From contig CAWUIO010000018.1 in assembly GCA_963922455.1 (NCBI GenBank), positions 1-64,000 of the forward strand: 64,000 nt of DNA, written 5' to 3'. This document shows positions 16,385 through 25,226 of the stretch, piece by piece (position 1 is the first letter of the stretch; the number at the start of each line of letters is the position of its first letter). The notes beneath the pieces are model-generated. The model did no database searches, was not told the DNA's origin, and saw only the letters and a program-made list of their open reading frames with translations. A program made the translations under genes and the position numbers. The DNA comes from CAWUIO01 sp963922455 (GTDB taxonomy: Bacteria; Bacteroidota; Bacteroidia; Cytophagales; Microscillaceae).

Positions 16385-16993
16385 TTACTTCCTATACTGA
16401 TTGGCCCTTTCATTTTTTTGGGCCTTTTCGGCCGTTTCTTCTATCCTTTTTTTTCGGGTCTCGGCCCGTTTGGCCAGTAAAATCCATTCCAAAATACTCC
16501 GCTTAACCGATCTTGGAAATGCTTCAAAATTTGCCCGGGCCTGTGGGTATCTATCCAAGGTCTCGCCCAAATCTTCCGGAATCACTAAGTTTTCCACATC
16601 CTCTAAGGCGTCCCAAGTGCCGGTTTTTTGGGCCAAATCAACCATGGCCATACCGGCTGCTTGCATCCGTCCTTCTTGTATTAATCGGGCTACTTTTTCC
16701 TTGTTGACCCGGCTCCAGTTACTTTTAGGCTTACGGGGCGAAAAGTATTGGTAGTAGCTTTTTTCGTCCCGTTTATTGGGTTTACTATCTATCCAGGCAA
16801 AGCACAAAGCCTCCTCTACAGCTTCTGGGTATTGAACACTGGGAGTGTCACCTTCTTTTCGGAAAATAATAAGCCATACCCCCTTTTGGCCCTTATGATT
16901 CTCTTCTAGCCAGGAACGCCAGGCCTCTTGGCTTGGGGCATAGCAGCTCGGTACCCCCTTATATTCTTCCAGGATCTGATAGTTGTCTTGCAT
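16385..16993 (-). CDS. YdeI/OmpD-associated family protein
   Basis: This 202-residue protein is of the YdeI/OmpD-associated (bacteriocin-protection, PF13376-type) family. It shows the family's SQEAWRSWLEENHKGQKGVWLI opening, the core FRKEGDTPSVQYPEAVEEAL and CFAWIDSKPNKRDEKSYYQYF, and the C-terminal helical RSVKRSILEWILLAKRAETRKKRI tail. The family is linked with resistance to cationic peptides in enterobacteria, but the molecular role is unknown. It is cytoplasmic by sequence. It is divergent from the fasciclin gene, across a hairpin-rich intergenic region, and convergent with the SusCD operon. Confidence 0.88.
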   Translation of the reverse strand: MQDNYQILEEYKGVPSCYAPSQEAWRSWLEENHKGQKGVWLIIFRKEGDTPSVQYPEAVEEALCFAWIDSKPNKRDEKSYYQYFSPRKPKSNWSRVNKEKVARLIQEGRMQAAGMAMVDLAQKTGTWDALEDVENLVIPEDLGETLDRYPQARANFEAFPRSVKRSILEWILLAKRAETRKKRIEETAEKAQKNERANQYRK

Positions 16994-17042
16994 ACAAATT
17001 TTTATAGAACAAACTCCTTAAGATGAAAGCCTAAAATAAAAG

Positions 17043-17230
17043 CTCTTAGCGGCTTTACGCGCTGAGAGGGTGTGAAAATACTGTTAAAAAAAACGCATTT
17101 TTTGCCTAATAAAATAGAAATTAACTGATTTTTGCTGTGAAAAATGGAATTAAGCCCTAAAATATACACTATTTTTCCATTTTAGCCTTTATACGCTAAG
17201 GGCTGTGGAAGCTAAGAAAATCCACAGCCC
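17043..17230. promoter_or_regulatory. Inverted repeats in the YdeI/fasciclin divergent region
   Basis: Three inverted repeats lie between the divergent genes. CTCTTAGCG (17043-17051) pairs with CGCTGAGAG (17060-17068). A nine-base arm, AAAAATGGA near 17143, pairs with TCCATTTTT-like sequence near 17175. GGGCTGTGGA (17200-17209) pairs perfectly with TCCACAGCCC (17221-17230), about 50 bp before the fasciclin start. None has a T-run suited to termination, so operator or leader-RNA roles are possible. Confidence 0.45.
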
Positions 17231-17280
17231 ACTCCCGGCTCGTACATTTGGCAGTTCTCAAAATAAGCAAATCTATAATC

Positions 17281-17838
17281 ATGAAAAATTCACTTTTTGC
17301 CGTATTTACCTTGAGTTTATGCCTTTTCATCGCTAGCGCAGCCTCTGCTCAGGAACCTATTTGGGTCGGAGGGAAAAAAATGTATGCCAATAAAGACATA
17401 GTTAGCAACGCGATCCAGTCTAATGAGCATACCACATTAGTAGCGGCGGTCAAGGCAGCTGGCTTGGTCAAAACCTTACAAGGCACGGGCCCTTTTACCG
17501 TCTTTGCCCCGGTCAATGATGCTTTTGAAAACTTGCCCCAAGGGACTGTAGAGACCTTGTTGAAACCAGAAAACAAGGGCAAGCTGACCAAGATATTGAC
17601 CTACCATGTCGTAGCGGGGTCCCTCGATTCTAAAAGTATCCGTAAAGCTATCCAGAAGTCAGGGGGAAAAGCAGTTTTAACTACCGTGAGTGGAGATAAA
17701 CTTACGGCTATGATGAATGGCGAGTCCAATGTAATCCTCCAAGATGAAAACGGAGGCATTGCCCATATCAGCACCTATGATGTGAAACAATCCAATGGCA
17801 TGATTCACGTGATTGACCAGGTAATTTTACCTCAATAA
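17281..17838 (+). CDS. Secreted fasciclin (FAS1) domain protein
   Basis: This 185-residue protein has a signal peptide (KNSLFAVFTLSLCLFIASA, cleavage after SAQ near residue 24) and one FAS1 domain. The domain has the H1 box GPFTVFAPVNDAFENLPQGT, the YHVVAGSL motif and the H2 box NGMIHVIDQVILP at the C-terminus. FAS1 domains mediate adhesion or ligand binding outside the cell. I start it at the ATG at 17281 because an upstream in-frame TTG at 17248 would put 11 residues before the signal. It is monocistronic, with a terminator directly after. Confidence 0.9.
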   Translation: MKNSLFAVFTLSLCLFIASAASAQEPIWVGGKKMYANKDIVSNAIQSNEHTTLVAAVKAAGLVKTLQGTGPFTVFAPVNDAFENLPQGTVETLLKPENKGKLTKILTYHVVAGSLDSKSIRKAIQKSGGKAVLTTVSGDKLTAMMNGESNVILQDENGGIAHISTYDVKQSNGMIHVIDQVILPQ

Positions 17839-17854
17839 ACCGTTTTTCTTAGCA

Positions 17855-17889
17855 AAAAATCCGCCTCTCACCCGGGGCGGATTTTTTTT
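17855..17889 (+). terminator. Intrinsic terminator of the fasciclin gene
   Basis: AAATCCGCC pairs with GGCGGATTT across a loop of about 10 bases and is followed by a T-run of eight. It lies 17 bp after the stop codon. Repeat copy 4 begins about 37 bp further on, beyond the terminator. Confidence 0.9.
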
Positions 17890-17925
17890 ATTTGAGCAAA
17901 TATTTTATGTTTATTGAATTAATTT

Positions 17926-18053
17926 GGGACTGCCCCCCGGACTGCCCATGGGCATCCCTAGCTGATAAAACTTACCCGGGGGTCGGGCTTTCGCTACTCG
18001 CTGGCCAACCCACCAGGCCCCTTCGAGCTCAAACATGCCGCTCTATCCCTCAG
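17926..18053 (-). repeat. 131-bp structured repeat, copy 4
   Basis: This minus-strand copy lies downstream of the fasciclin gene. Read along plus it has GGGACTGCCCCCCGG, the partner arm CCCGGGGG, GTCGGGCTTTCGCTACTCGC, CGAGCTCAAACATGCC and GCTCTATCCCTCAG. The final GCC of the usual end is missing. Confidence 0.88.
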
Positions 18054-18358
18054 TTATTTATACAGTACTATGTATAAATATAGTACCTTTATAAGCCCTT
18101 ATGTGTGCCAAAAGGCAAAAAGCAGAAGTTTTTAGCCTGTTCAATAACAATACATGGCTGCGTTTTGTCCGAATATTAATTTAATGTTAAATATCTTGTA
18201 AATTGTAATATTGTATATTAATAAAATATAATTTGCTTATAAGTCTTAAAAATAGAATTATACACATGTAATTCTGTTAATAATAAACTATAATTTGGTA
18301 TTAATGCTGAGTTTTTTCATGTTTGAAGTATTGATTATTTACTTAATATTAATTTTAC
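18054..18358. other. Very AT-rich leader of the second SusC operon
   Basis: These 305 bp lead to the second SusC gene and contain no supported gene. The sequence is extremely AT-rich after 18180, with runs such as TAATATTGTATATTAATA. A promoter must lie here, but no site stands out above the background. Confidence 0.4.
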
Positions 18359-21300
18359 ATGAAAAAACCTTTACTCTTTTACTGCTTTTTGATGCTCCTA
18401 TTTTGGAGTACATCACTACAAGCCCAAGACCGAACCGTGAGCGGAGTGGTTACCGCCCAAGATGATGGCTTGCCCATGCCCGGCGTCACGGTAATTATCA
18501 AGGGAACGTCTACCGGTACAGTTACCGACATAGATGGGGCCTATACTATAGCCGTTCCGAATGATAATGCTATTTTGCAGTTTAGCTCCGTTGGATACAA
18601 AACGGTAGAGAGAAGTGTTGGCGCTCAGTCAAGCATCAACATTACCTTGGAAGCTAGTACCCAGATCATGGATGAAATCGTGGTAGTTGGCTACGGTACG
18701 GAGCGGACTGAAGCCTTAACCGGCTCCATCAATACCATTAATTCTGAGGAATTTGAGCAAATTCCTACGGCTTCCTTTCAAGAATCCTTGCAGGGACTTG
18801 CCAGTGGAGTGCAAGTTACAGCCAATGATGGCTCACCCGGGGCAGGAATCAACGTAAGAGTACGCGGAATTGGCTCCATCAATGCAGGAAATGATCCGCT
18901 TTACGTGATTGATGGGATACCCGTTACCTCGGGGAGTGTCTCGCAGACCGATTTTGGGAATGATGGGAGAAGTTCTAATGTGCTTTCCTCCCTAAACCCC
19001 AATGACATTGCCAGTATCACCATTCTAAAAGACGCCTCCTCTACGGCCATTTATGGTTCTCGTGGAGCCAATGGAGTAGTCTTAATTACTACCAAACAAG
19101 GCTCGCAAGGAAAAGCCAAAATTGATCTAAGGGCCCAAGTGGGTTTCTCTGATTTTGCCTTTAACAACCTGCTAGAGCCCCTAAACCGGGATCAGTACAC
19201 CGAATTGTACTTAGAGGGGCGGGTCAATGCGGGAAGCACCCCCGAAGAAGCCCAAGCTTTATTTGATCAGCAATTCCCCGAAAATGCCAATACCAATTGG
19301 ATTGATGAGATTTCTCAAACAGGAATCACCCAGCAGTATGACTTAAGCGCTTCTGGTGGGAATGAGAAGATTCAATACTTTGCTTCTTTGGGTTATTTTG
19401 ATCAAGAAGGAACGGTTGTCAATAATAAATTTACCCGCTATTCTTCTCGGATCAACTTAGCCGCCCAATTGACCCCCAAACTTCGGGTTACCAATAATAT
19501 CACCTTGTCTTACTTTACCCAAAGAGGAATTACCGATGGTACGCGGTGGCAGGCTCCTTTTTACGTAGGCTTCCTCATGGCTCCCACGGTACCCGTTTTG
19601 GATGATTTAGGCCGTTATTATGGGGAGCATACCTTTTTTATGGGAGCCAATAACCCCGTAGGTCACCTAAATGAGGATAGAAGGGAACTGGAGCAAACCC
19701 GGATCATTGACAACTTCACAGCAAGTTATGAGATCATGGACGGACTTCGGTTTACTTCAGCTTGGAGCTTTGATATCTTAAATGTGGATGAATTTATTTT
19801 CAACAACGGACGCTACGGGGACGGACGTAATGTAGGGGGTACTGGGAATGAAGCCCGGACCGACATCATTAACTGGTTAGGCACCCAAACCCTTAACTAC
19901 GATCTGACCATCGCTGATAAACATAGCATCACCGCTTTGCTAGGCTATGAGGCCCAAAAGGTTACTCAGGATATCACGGAAGCATCTGGTGAAGGATATC
20001 CCCATCCAGATTTGAACACCTTGGCTAGTGCAGCAAATCCAACCCAGGCAACGAGTGAACGTACAGAATACGCGTTTAACTCGATTTTCTCGCGAATCAA
20101 CTATAATTTTGATGAGCGATATTATCTGTCGGCATCCATTCGTACAGATGGTTCCTCACGATTCGGCCCTGATTCCCGCTGGGGAACCTTCTGGTCGGTA
20201 GGAGGGAGCTATCGTATAAGCGAAGAATCTTTCTTTGATAACGTGGATTTTATCAATCAATTGAAGCTTCGGGTAAGTTATGGAGTCACGGGTAATGCCA
20301 ATATTGGCGACTTTGACTGGGCTACTCTGTATGAATTTGAAAGAGAATACGATGGACTCCCTGCCGCTGCTCCCGAGCAAGTAGGAGACCGAACGCTCAC
20401 TTGGGAATCACAAGAGAACTTCAATGTCGGTTTGGACCTCGGCCTTTTCAACGGACGCTTGAATGCCACCGCCGATTACTTTATCCGAACCTCTACCGAT
20501 TTGATTTTGGACAATCCACTTTCTTACACAACTGGGTTTCGGGAAATCAAACAAAATGTAGGCGATATGGAAAACCGGGGACTTGAGTTGGCTCTTTCGG
20601 GAGATATTTTGGATACCCGAGGCTTTAGGCTGAATGCGGCTTGGAATATCACTTTTATCACCAATGAGATTACTTTCTTACCCTCGGCCATTGTAGATGG
20701 GACCAAGAGGAGAGAAGAAGGACGAGATTTCCAAGAATATTATCTATTCGGATGGGCCGGAGTCAACCCTGCCGATGGTGCCCCCTTATGGTATACCGAC
20801 GAATCGAAGACCGAGACGACTAGTAATATCAACGATGCGGCTCGTTTTTACGATGGAAAAACCGCCACGCCAGATTTCTTTGGGGGCTTTAATTTAAGTG
20901 CATCCTACAAAGGAATCACCGTGAGTGCTCAATTAAATTACATGTTTGGCCACCACGTATACGATGGGCCAGGATGGGTCATACACGGCGACGGTCGTTT
21001 TACCCCGCGTAGCACTTCCACCTGGGCCTTTGAAAACCGTTGGCAGCAACCCGGCGACGATGCCCTCTTTCCTCGTTTTGCTTGGGGAAATACCAGCGCA
21101 TCCAATACCCGAAATTCTAGCCGATATCTTTTTGCGGGCGATTACATTCGATTGCGAAACGTAAATATTTCGTATCAATTCCCGAATGCGCTCACCGATA
21201 AGTTAAAATTACGTTCCTTGCAAGCCTACGTGAACCTACGGAATTTCTGGACTTGGGTAACCGATGACAACTTACACTTTGATCCGGAGCAAACAACCAA

Positions 21301-21367
21301 TGGAGTGTACAATACCGTTACTCCGATCAGCAAGACCGTTCAAGTGGGGGTAAATATTGGTTTATAA
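18359..21367 (+). CDS. SusC/RagA TonB-linked outer-membrane receptor (second)
   Basis: This 1002-residue SusC-type transporter has a signal peptide (ending LQAQ near 22), a regulatory Ig-like domain with VSGVVTAQDDGLPMPGVTVI (about 26-100), the TonB-box region MDEIVVVGYGTERTEALTG (about 102-120), a plug with VRVRGIGSINAGNDPLYVIDG (split across 160-182) and ASSTAIYGSRGANGVVLIT, then the barrel. It is paired with a SusD gene 38 bp downstream. It is not closely similar to the first SusC; this one belongs to the classic glycan-type subfamily. No polysaccharide lyase or hydrolase is adjacent, so the substrate is open. Confidence 0.93.
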   Translation: MKKPLLFYCFLMLLFWSTSLQAQDRTVSGVVTAQDDGLPMPGVTVIIKGTSTGTVTDIDGAYTIAVPNDNAILQFSSVGYKTVERSVGAQSSINITLEASTQIMDEIVVVGYGTERTEALTGSINTINSEEFEQIPTASFQESLQGLASGVQVTANDGSPGAGINVRVRGIGSINAGNDPLYVIDGIPVTSGSVSQTDFGNDGRSSNVLSSLNPNDIASITILKDASSTAIYGSRGANGVVLITTKQGSQGKAKIDLRAQVGFSDFAFNNLLEPLNRDQYTELYLEGRVNAGSTPEEAQALFDQQFPENANTNWIDEISQTGITQQYDLSASGGNEKIQYFASLGYFDQEGTVVNNKFTRYSSRINLAAQLTPKLRVTNNITLSYFTQRGITDGTRWQAPFYVGFLMAPTVPVLDDLGRYYGEHTFFMGANNPVGHLNEDRRELEQTRIIDNFTASYEIMDGLRFTSAWSFDILNVDEFIFNNGRYGDGRNVGGTGNEARTDIINWLGTQTLNYDLTIADKHSITALLGYEAQKVTQDITEASGEGYPHPDLNTLASAANPTQATSERTEYAFNSIFSRINYNFDERYYLSASIRTDGSSRFGPDSRWGTFWSVGGSYRISEESFFDNVDFINQLKLRVSYGVTGNANIGDFDWATLYEFEREYDGLPAAAPEQVGDRTLTWESQENFNVGLDLGLFNGRLNATADYFIRTSTDLILDNPLSYTTGFREIKQNVGDMENRGLELALSGDILDTRGFRLNAAWNITFITNEITFLPSAIVDGTKRREEGRDFQEYYLFGWAGVNPADGAPLWYTDESKTETTSNINDAARFYDGKTATPDFFGGFNLSASYKGITVSAQLNYMFGHHVYDGPGWVIHGDGRFTPRSTSTWAFENRWQQPGDDALFPRFAWGNTSASNTRNSSRYLFAGDYIRLRNVNISYQFPNALTDKLKLRSLQAYVNLRNFWTWVTDDNLHFDPEQTTNGVYNTVTPISKTVQVGVNIGL

Positions 21368-21405
21368 GCAAGTGCTTGATTTTTCAAACAAAAAGAATTT
21401 TATCT

Positions 21406-22818
21406 ATGAATAACATATATAAACTATTTATAATCACTGTACTCTTGTGGGGCAGTACGTCTTGCAGCAAAGACTTCTTAGATTTGCAGCCCCAACAAAA
21501 TATTTCTAGTGACGAGTTTTTGCAAACATTTGAGGACTTTCAGGCGGCCATAGCCGGGTCTTATGACCAATTGCAAAATACCGATTGGTATGGACGCTAC
21601 GTTCCCTTAGTGGCCGATGTCATGGGCGAAGATGTAAAGCAAAATGCTAGCGCCAACCGGGCAAAAGAATGGGCCGAATACAATGGAAGTCCTCAAGACT
21701 TCATCCCGGAAGAAATCTGGGCCGAATTATACGAGGGGATAAATATCTCTAATCAAATGATTAATAGTCCATTTACGCCTCCGGCCTCCGTAGAGGCTCA
21801 GTTTAACCAAATCTTAGGAGAAGCCTATGCCATACGAGGACTGGCTTACTTTGATTTGGTGCGCTTATTTGCTCAACACTACACCTTTACTCCCGATGCT
21901 TCCCACTTAGGGGTTCCCATCGTCCTGGAATTTGATGTGAATAGCAAACCGGCCCGCTCTACGGTGGCCGAGGTGTATCAGCAAATTATCAGTGACTTGC
22001 AGCAGGGCGTGACTTTAATGAATACCGACCCGGCCAATGCCGGACGTTTTTCCAAAGAAGCCGCTCAGGCCCTTTTATCCCGGGTGTACTTGTACATGGA
22101 AGATTTTGCCAACGCAGAACTAATGGCCACGGCTGTCATTGAAAGCAACAAATTTAGCTTAGTAGAGCGAGATGAGTATGCTTTGCAGTTTTTTGAAGGG
22201 AATTCTTCCGAGGCTATCCTGGAAATTATCTTCAACCTGGCCGATAATCCAGGTGCCGATCATTTAGGGAATATGTACAAAGCCTCTGGGTACGGCGACT
22301 ATCTTCCGGCGACCGATCTACTAGATAATTACGCTAGTAATGATATCCGGGGCACGATGTTTCGGGAGGACCCCGATTTGGGAGGGATTTATGGTACCAT
22401 ACGGGTTGACAAATTTCCGAGTGATAGCGTAAATATTGCAACCGATAATGTTCCTGTGATCCGATTGTCGGAAGTGTACTTAAATCGAGCCGAAGCCCGG
22501 GCCAAAACCAATAATTTTTCTGGGGCCCAAGCCGATTTGGATATGATTCGCCTTCGGGCCGATGATTCGGCATCTGTGACGACCAGTACTGGGGATCAAC
22601 TTATTGCGGAGATCTTAATGGAAAGACGCAAAGAGTTATGCTTTGAAGGGCACCGGGTTTTTGATGCAACCCGTAATCAGCAAAACATTACCCGGGATGA
22701 CTGTACGTCCCCGATTTGTCAGATTTCGTATCCAAATGACCGGTTTATTTTACCGGTTCCCATTGAGGAAACCGATGTTAATCCAAACATCATACAGAAT
22801 CCGAGTTATGGGCAGTAA
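21406..22818 (+). CDS. SusD/RagB family outer-membrane lipoprotein (second)
   Basis: This 470-residue SusD-type lipoprotein has lipobox STSC (Cys20) followed by SKDFLDLQPQQNISSDEFL, the hallmark opening of the SusD/RagB family. The TPR-like helical core includes ILGEAYAIRGLAYFDLVRLF and QALLSRVYLYMEDFANAE. The C-terminal SusD_RagB part contains LSEVYLNRAEARAKTNNF and the closing ILMERRKELCFEGHRVFD motif. I start it at ATG 21406; an in-frame TTG at 21376 would add 10 residues before the signal peptide. A terminator follows, so this SusC-SusD operon has just two genes. Confidence 0.92.
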   Translation: MNNIYKLFIITVLLWGSTSCSKDFLDLQPQQNISSDEFLQTFEDFQAAIAGSYDQLQNTDWYGRYVPLVADVMGEDVKQNASANRAKEWAEYNGSPQDFIPEEIWAELYEGINISNQMINSPFTPPASVEAQFNQILGEAYAIRGLAYFDLVRLFAQHYTFTPDASHLGVPIVLEFDVNSKPARSTVAEVYQQIISDLQQGVTLMNTDPANAGRFSKEAAQALLSRVYLYMEDFANAELMATAVIESNKFSLVERDEYALQFFEGNSSEAILEIIFNLADNPGADHLGNMYKASGYGDYLPATDLLDNYASNDIRGTMFREDPDLGGIYGTIRVDKFPSDSVNIATDNVPVIRLSEVYLNRAEARAKTNNFSGAQADLDMIRLRADDSASVTTSTGDQLIAEILMERRKELCFEGHRVFDATRNQQNITRDDCTSPICQISYPNDRFILPVPIEETDVNPNIIQNPSYGQ

Positions 22819-22866
22819 TTTGTATATGCCCTAAGTTTTGCCATGACTGTAATTATATGTATTTTG

Positions 22867-22900
22867 AAACCGAGAGACGTTTTGGCTCTCGGTTTTTTTT
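22867..22900 (+). terminator. Intrinsic terminator of the second SusCD operon
   Basis: ACCGAGAG pairs with CTCTCGGT around a 9-base loop and is followed by eight T residues. It lies about 50 bp after the SusD stop and 10 bp before the next gene. Confidence 0.92.
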
Positions 22901-22909
22901 ATTAGAAGT

Positions 22910-23407
22910 ATGTCACTACAAATCGAATTCAAAAAAGGAAAAGGGAAGCCCAGTACGATGACCTGTACCCGGGAAGACGGAAGTCAAACGTGGACTAGCT
23001 TACACCCAGGGATGGAGGATCATGATTTAGCCCATTTTGCTCTTGAATCTACCTTAGCCTGGCAGGAAGCCTTTTTTGGTTTAGTAAGTAAAGGCCATCA
23101 TGTAGGCGACTTTGAACTGCCCCGAGATAAAAGGCCCCAAGCTTTAATACCGGCAAACCTTCCAAGTCAAGCTAAAGTTGCCGAGTGTGTTGTCGGAATT
23201 TTGCAGGTGCAAAGACTTAATTCTGGCCAAGCCGAAGATGTTATAGAAATTCTGAAACCGGTTTTAGAAGAGCGGTCTCTTTCATTCCCCCCTGAGCTAA
23301 GTCAAGAAAATCTTGAAAGGGCCCGGGAAAAGTATTATGAGCTGCTAAGCCAATGGGCCGGCCTAAGCCCAGGCGAGACCATGCATCTTGAATTTAAACT
23401 TGGATAG
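22910..23407 (+). CDS. Conserved hypothetical protein
   Basis: This 165-residue soluble protein has no signal peptide or membrane segment. It starts with a beta hairpin (LQIEFKKGKGKPSTMTCTREDG), continues with HDLAHFALESTLAWQEAFFGLV, which has a His-Asp-His pattern, and ends in a helical region and the strand GETMHLEFKLG. I recognise it only as a stand-alone protein found in Bacteroidota, with no assigned function. It lies just after the SusCD terminator and is convergent with the ABC membrane-protein gene. Confidence 0.65.
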   Translation: MSLQIEFKKGKGKPSTMTCTREDGSQTWTSLHPGMEDHDLAHFALESTLAWQEAFFGLVSKGHHVGDFELPRDKRPQALIPANLPSQAKVAECVVGILQVQRLNSGQAEDVIEILKPVLEERSLSFPPELSQENLERAREKYYELLSQWAGLSPGETMHLEFKLG

Positions 23408-23511
23408 GTCCGCCGTATGAGGAGTGGGTAAATAAATAGTCGGAAAAAGGTGCTTAGTATGCCCACAAGCACTAAATCTATACAGGTTTGGGATTGCCCC
23501 TACCTTTTGCT

Positions 23512-23547
23512 CAAAAAGAAAAGGCCCTACCAAAGATGGAAGGGCCC
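23512..23547 (-). terminator. Probable terminator of the EAD-like ABC operon
   Basis: On the minus strand GGCCCT pairs with AGGGCC around a 12-base loop and is followed by TTTTCTTTTT. It lies 24 bp after the stop of the membrane-protein gene at 23571. Confidence 0.75.
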
Positions 23548-23570
23548 TACCTGTTTTATTTATTGGGGTC

Positions 23571-25226
23571 TTAGCTCTTGCGAGGAAGAGCACTGATACG
23601 TCTTTGAATCAAGAAGCTCAAACTGACCATAGCTACAGCACTAAAGAGCATCAAGCCCTGAAAAACGCGAACCTCTACTTCATAATGGTAGTATTCATTC
23701 TGGATAAAACTCCAAAAAACCAAATGGCAAACACTAAATATCAATAGGCCAGCAGTTTGTAGTACACTAAAAAACTGGGTACGTTGCCCGGAGTATCTAT
23801 GCAAAAAGGCCAAAACCCCTCCTAAAAGACCCAAAATAGCCGATTGAAACAAGAAAAAGACGAATACTTCCCGGTGACGGCTGCCTAAGTAAACTTGAAA
23901 GTAACGCTCTAAGTCTCTACTTACATCCATAGCAAAGGCCAGGCTGATAAAGCCCAGGATAGACAAGGCGGCAATGAGGGCCAATTTTTGAATATTCATC
24001 GTACCCATCATAGAAGCTTGTAAGGCCACTACTCCCAAGATCATCCAGAAGCTTATGAGAAAGGCAAAGAAAGATTGGGTGTTTTCCCGATGATTTTCTT
24101 GGCTTTCCATCAACTTTTCCTGATAGCATTCTTTTTTATCTTGAGCCGTTTTAGAGCAGTATTCATCTTGTAGGAGACGACTGTAGTTTCCTAAAACAGG
24201 CAGGGTCTGCATAAGGTCATAATTATCCAAATTGTATAGTTTATGGCTAAGGCCGGATGCGTGCAAAGGATCCACGGCATAGTAGGCAAACATTGCTTGG
24301 GTCATAGGTTTGGCATATAAGGCAGCATTGTAATAAAAGCTGATATGGTTTAGCACCTTTTTATTGGTCTCCGGATCTGTGTGAAAGCCCAAACACTTTT
24401 GAAAATTATGAATGAGGGCTTTATGAAACTCTGCTTGTATTCCCTTAAGGTTTTTAAGTTGATTTAAAGTCTTTTTCCGATTTTCTAAGGTAAGTTCTTG
24501 AGATACTTCGCTTCCTTCATAAAACATCTCTCTTGAGTAATCTTCCACAGCATCTACGAGTAGTTGAGCTTGGGCATATTCAAACGAACGGGCTTGATTT
24601 AAAGCCTTAGTAATGTCTTGATTGCTTGGTTTATAAGCGTCTTCTTCCAGATACTCACCGGGCTCTAAGTGCATATTGCTCGCCTCGATACGACCCGTGG
24701 CAAAATCAAAGGATAAGAGTATGCTTTCATTATTTCTTAAATATTCTTGATACTCTCTAAATCGTTTTAATTCCCAAAACTCATAGCTCAAATATTCTAA
24801 ATCTTGAGCCAATTGTTGGGAATCTACCAAGGCATTTACTCGGTGTTTGAGCACTAAGGGAATTGTCAATGTATTACTGAGTAAACAAGCCGTGGCTAGC
24901 AAGTAAAGGCCAAAGGCTTGGGCGGCTCTTCCCAGACTATACAATGCCTGTTTATCCCGGTTGAGTAGAAATAGCCAAAGTAAATATACAATACCTCCCA
25001 ACATGGCCATAAAGATACTGTGGCCAAACATCCCGTTATAGTCGGGTACGTTTTGAAGACTTACGGGTATTAATAAAGCAATTATAGCCAATGCACCATT
25101 GGCAGCCAGTAAGGAATAAAATAGGAAATACTGTACCCGGGTTTTCCAAATGAAAGGATGGTGGGTTAGCAAATAGTGATTAAACTGGCGAAAGAATTTA
25201 GGTTCTAAGCGCTTAAGAATTTTCAT
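23571..25226 (-). CDS. Polytopic membrane protein, probable ABC permease partner
   Basis: This protein of 551 residues (from the ATG at 25226) has about eight hydrophobic segments. Three lie near the N-terminus (VQYFLFYSLLAANGALAII, FMAMLGGIVYLLWLFLL, FGLYLLATACLLSNTL). A large non-membrane domain of about 250 residues follows, rich in charged helices and containing DEYCSKTAQDKKECYQEK with two Cys. Five more segments fill the C-terminal third. Its start overlaps the ABC ATPase gene by 14 bp, so it is very likely the transmembrane partner of that ATPase. I do not recognise a named permease family. The large loop is probably outside the cytoplasm. Confidence 0.75.
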   Translation of the reverse strand: MKILKRLEPKFFRQFNHYLLTHHPFIWKTRVQYFLFYSLLAANGALAIIALLIPVSLQNVPDYNGMFGHSIFMAMLGGIVYLLWLFLLNRDKQALYSLGRAAQAFGLYLLATACLLSNTLTIPLVLKHRVNALVDSQQLAQDLEYLSYEFWELKRFREYQEYLRNNESILLSFDFATGRIEASNMHLEPGEYLEEDAYKPSNQDITKALNQARSFEYAQAQLLVDAVEDYSREMFYEGSEVSQELTLENRKKTLNQLKNLKGIQAEFHKALIHNFQKCLGFHTDPETNKKVLNHISFYYNAALYAKPMTQAMFAYYAVDPLHASGLSHKLYNLDNYDLMQTLPVLGNYSRLLQDEYCSKTAQDKKECYQEKLMESQENHRENTQSFFAFLISFWMILGVVALQASMMGTMNIQKLALIAALSILGFISLAFAMDVSRDLERYFQVYLGSRHREVFVFFLFQSAILGLLGGVLAFLHRYSGQRTQFFSVLQTAGLLIFSVCHLVFWSFIQNEYYHYEVEVRVFQGLMLFSAVAMVSLSFLIQRRISALPRKS

